A stretch of DNA of 64,000 nucleotides from Pyrus communis (Eukaryota > Streptophyta > Magnoliopsida > Rosales > Rosaceae), in the NCBI RefSeq assembly GCF_963583255.1, contig NC_084816.1, forward strand, positions 20,963,344 to 21,027,343, written 5' to 3'. Made by a program: the position numbers and the translations under genes. Below are positions 60,326-64,000 of the stretch, in pieces (the stretch's first letter is position 1; each line of letters starts with the position of its first letter). A model generated the notes under the pieces. It was not told the DNA's origin. It did not search any database and saw only the letters and a program-made list of their open reading frames with translations.

Positions 60326-61118
60326 CGCATTTACTAATCTGTAATCAAATTGAGAAGAATTAAATTGAGGATGAATTGGATTGATGAGAAATTGAAATGA
60401 GGTGGAATCAAAATCGAATTCCTGTTGAAGTTGTTTACTAAAACTGTCTGAAATCGGAGTATGAATGATATTGCGTCCATATAAGTTGTTTACTAATTCA
60501 CTTCAATTCGAATGAAAACTCGGTTGATTACTATATTGCCCTTACATAAATAAATTATTTTCACACTAATTAATTTAATTAAATTCATAATTAAATTTAT
60601 ATAATAAAATTCATCTATATAAAAATAAATAAATAGGTTTTATTTATTTATTAAAAGATGACATGAATGATGTTGAATCCATATAAATTGTTTACTAATT
60701 CACTTCAATCGGAATGAAAACTAGGTTGATTACTAAATTGCCCTTACATAAATAAATTATTTTCATACTAATTAATTGGATTAAATTTATATAATAAAAT
60801 TCATCTATATAAAAATATCTAAATAGGTTTTATTTATTTATTAAAAGATGGCATAATGAATGTCAAATGAAGGGTAATGTTGGGATAATTAGAAACAAAT
60901 GAGGGCATAATTGGAATAAAATCCATTCCGGATTCCTCAAGTCACAGGGAATTGAAATACGGGAGTCCAATTCCTCCAAAATTAGGAGTTGGATTCCTTA
61001 ATGCGTTTGGACCCCACATGTATTTTGATTCCCCAAGATTATGTAAACAAAGGTGTATGTCGTAATTGGAATCCAATTCCGTAAATTGATTTCGATTACG
61101 GGTATGTAAACGTGCCAC
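60326..61118. mobile_element. TIR element with an internal tandem duplication
   Basis: Imperfect inverted ends of about 30 bases: gggcgcatttactaatctgt at the left, and the complement of ggcacgtttacataccc at the right. Inside, a block of about 180-195 bp is repeated (about 60482-60660 and 60682-60852; shared gttgattacta and cttacataaataaatta). No transposase. The target duplication could not be fixed, so the superfamily is open. Confidence 0.6.
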
Positions 61119-64000
61119 AAGTCTAAAAGAAGGGGAAAGGAAGGAGATTGATTCCATTATTTATCGCTTGAACCTGAATGTTGATAGACGTTTTGGACTG
61201 TTGTGTTGTTGTTATGTTACGTGTCGGCCACCTGATTACATGATATTTGCTACCATAATTTAATTTTGTACCCTGAAATACCATTTAACAGGTTCTTGCA
61301 CAATTTTACTGCATATCGTCAACAAATTGTTTGTATGACGCTCTAGTGTTATTTTATAGTGTTGTTTCACAATGTCCAATCTCATATTCGACTATATGTC
61401 TATAATGTACTTGATCCGTCATTTTTCTTAGTCCAAATCCGTCCAAATGTTGTTGCATAAAAAATTTATATTGTAACACAAATAAAATAAATTCATACTA
61501 CTCTAATTTTGTGAATCCGTCAACGCTTAAATGTTGTTTGTACTACTCTAAATTCGACATAAAAATAAATTTATGGTTGTCATTAGGATATACACTCCCT
61601 ATATCGTGAATGGATTTTGACATATTATTTTGTGTAACTTGATCACAAACAATAAAGTAAGCCTTAAGATCTATAAAGTGGATATTCTTTGTCAAATTCT
61701 ACTATATTCGCATGAAAGGGGCCCAAAAAGGAGGTTTGAGGTAAACTTGATTCATATCTTCGTACCATTGGATTGTCAATTTGTCACTCACGTCAGTAAT
61801 CTTTTTACATGCACAGATTCCGTTTCGTTTTCCTCGAGTCCAAACAAGACTTTAGAAAACGCATCAGGATTCTCCGATGGCCGATGGCCGATGGCTGATG
61901 GTATGTATACTCGGAATCTAAGGAGAAACTGATTGACAAATGCGTGAAAGCATGGATTCCATCAGTCTATATTTACCGCCCACAAGTAATTCTACTTTTG
62001 ATCACTTTCTACCGCAGGAAATTTACCATTTGTCACATGACGTTCCATTAATGTCAATGTACAACAAGTGGTTTTGGACCTTATGGTGATCATCTTTACT
62101 CGTATTCACGGGTCCAAATCAACTAGTTTGATGCATTTTTTTTTCAAAATATATATGATATTATTTATACTAACGGTTAGAAGAGTTGTCTAAGTCTTAC
62201 AATAGAATAGCCATAATAATTTGGTTTCAATTTGTCTTTGATGAGAATCAAACATAAAACCTCTTACTTACAAGTGAAAACGAATACCACTAAACCATAG
62301 TTCTAAATGATGATGCTTTGTTTTTAATGACTTAACGGTTTATACCGAGAAAAACGCTGGCATTACGTTTCCGTTATCAAGGCAAGAAAATTGTAGCTTA
62401 GATTGGACTAAACATATTAAAAATTATCAACAACTCATGGACACTTAAATACCCTAACAATATGTTTGGGAGAAGAAATTTAAGATTGCTAAGAAATTTT
62501 AAAATGACAAAAATTGAAATGACATGATTTTATTTTATAGAATTTGTAAGTTTCTTTGTTTCGTTAACCTAAAAAAACAATGAAATTGAATACAAAATTT
62601 GTTATTTTTAAACTTTCTATCATAGAAATTGGAAAATGACATATATTTATATGAAATTTAAACTTAAGAATTGAAAATCCCAAATTTCAAGTTTTTTTTT
62701 TTTTTTTTTTTTTTTTTCCATGTGGAAATTCTAGATTTCTATGTTTATGAATTCAAACCAAGAAATTGGTGCATGTCTCATAAATTCTAACTTTTAACCA
62801 AATTACAAGTTTATTTTCCTCATCCAAACACAATATAAGTTTGTATTTACTAATGATTGTCGATTACTCAGGCACACTTGAGAAAAAAAGAGAGTAAGTT
62901 CCATTCATTTATGTGCCCCAATATTGATTCGCCCCTAAATTCTAATTTTGGTTAATTACTCGTAAACTTTTTAATTGTTTTAGTAAGTACTGAATAAGTA
63001 AATCGGACACATCACAAATCAAGGACGTTTAGACATATTTTACTAAAAGAAAAAAAAAAATGTTTGGACAAAAATGGTCATTTGTGAGCAAATGAGAAAA
63101 TTACATATCAGTTTAATTCTCCAAAGCACCCTCCACCACATTGGGTGACTGATTAAGACTTGATGTTGGACGAAATTAATCAGACTTTCCATCAATCCGG
63201 TGGTTCTGAAAAAGCTTTTGTCAACGCCTAGAGAGCACAACTTGATGGTGATGATCATAACAATGCATAAAAGAGGATTTGATGGACGGTTCTGAGGACA
63301 TGGAGGTGATGTTCCGATTGGATATGCCATTGACACTGTCTCTGATTTGATTCAATTGATTGGAAGCTATCATGACATTCATGACCTTTTTTTGGATCAA
63401 ATGAGGTCAATCACGCTCCATGTTTAAGGGCAGTCTCTACATGGTTCTTGATTGAGCCCACGTTGTCTCTGAAAACCCTTATTTTTATATACACTCAATT
63501 TACTCTCACGCATTTTTTATAGACACCCAATATAGTTTAGTAATCTTTCAGGAACACCCTTCCTTTTTCTTGTTATGAATCTCTCTCTCTCTCTCTCTCT
63601 CTCTCCAGCTCAACACATCATTCTTCCCTTTCACCATTAAAATCCATGGATGTTCAAGCCTGGCATCTCAATCTCTTTTCTTCCAAATTAATATACCATA
63701 AGTACTTTTCACGACCTCTCATCTTTTACTCTTTATGTAATCATTTGGGTCTAAATATTCATTTGTCGGAAAAAAAATTGATGGATTTGGTGTATTTGTT
63801 CTTATTTTTGTTTCCTGCGAAATGATGAACCCCGATGCAGGAGAATGGGAATCTGTACAATACCCAAATTGGTTACTGTGTGCCGTTATGATGTAGGACA
63901 ATATATTAAACAATTAGGACGAATAAAGATGGATAAAATAAAATGTTTCAAATTCTGAAAAAGAAAGCAACAAATAATATTGTGGTGGTAGAATTGAGGT
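61119..64000. other. Intergenic sequence to the window end
   Basis: No gene supported. A T-run lies at 62692-62717 and (CT)n at 63579-63605. A short stretch near 63290-63400 reads like a coding remnant on the plus strand but contains a stop, and I do not recognise it. Confidence 0.45.

Noticed and set aside
62430..62850. Possible TIR element (tgtttggg ... ccaaacac)
   Set aside because: The inverted ends are short and imperfect and no target duplication could be fixed.
63280..63430. Coding-like plus-strand stretch
   Set aside because: Too short, contains a stop, and no protein family recognised.
1..64000. CRISPR arrays, bacterial operons, rRNA and tRNA genes
   Set aside because: None seen. 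The direct repeats present are microsatellites, LTRs or tandem duplications of a plant genome.

Overview
This is a stretch of plant nuclear genome, clearly eudicot: spliced genes with GT-AG introns, plant snRNA promoters, a miR164-regulated NAC gene, and AT-rich intergenic DNA full of transposons. Rosaceae (apple/pear-like) would fit, but that is a guess from the style of the repeats and is not shown by any single feature.

Layout. (1) About 1-8,500: a tandemly duplicated array on the minus strand carrying four complete U2 snRNA genes, each with a USE, a TATA box and (in most) a 3' box, plus three truncated U2 remnants. (2) 8,733-26,376: a block of three ordinary protein genes, all on the minus strand: plastid ribosomal protein S20 (3 exons), a PSMD5-type ARM-repeat proteasome assembly protein (17 exons, reconstructed in full) and a NAM/CUC-type NAC transcription factor (3 exons) with a miR164 target site. 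As I recall it, Arabidopsis has the same three families side by side (At3g15190, At3g15180, At3g15170), so this looks like conserved microsynteny. A SINE and a Mutator-like MITE sit in and beside the PSMD5 gene. (3) About 28,400-38,100: intergenic DNA with a MITE, a non-autonomous LTR element holding a nested hAT element, a hairpin and a solo LTR. (4) 38,270-43,380: a young, full-length Ty1/copia element with near-identical LTRs, a perfect target-site duplication and three in-frame TAG stops. (5) About 43,600-48,330: a decayed L1-type LINE. (6) About 48,386-55,847: a nearly genome-length endogenous pararetrovirus (Caulimoviridae, most like the florendoviruses) on the minus strand. It has a movement-capsid-protease-RT-RNase H polyprotein with one stop, a decayed overlapping second ORF, and a promoter and polyadenylation region. 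It is flanked on both sides by (TA)n. (7) 55,848-64,000: intergenic DNA with several small TIR elements and no gene that I can support.

The functional content is therefore splicing RNA (U2), plastid translation (S20), proteasome assembly (PSMD5) and organ-boundary development (NAM/CUC). The right half is a nest of mobile elements. The pararetrovirus and the rearranged palindrome at its left junction are the most unusual parts.
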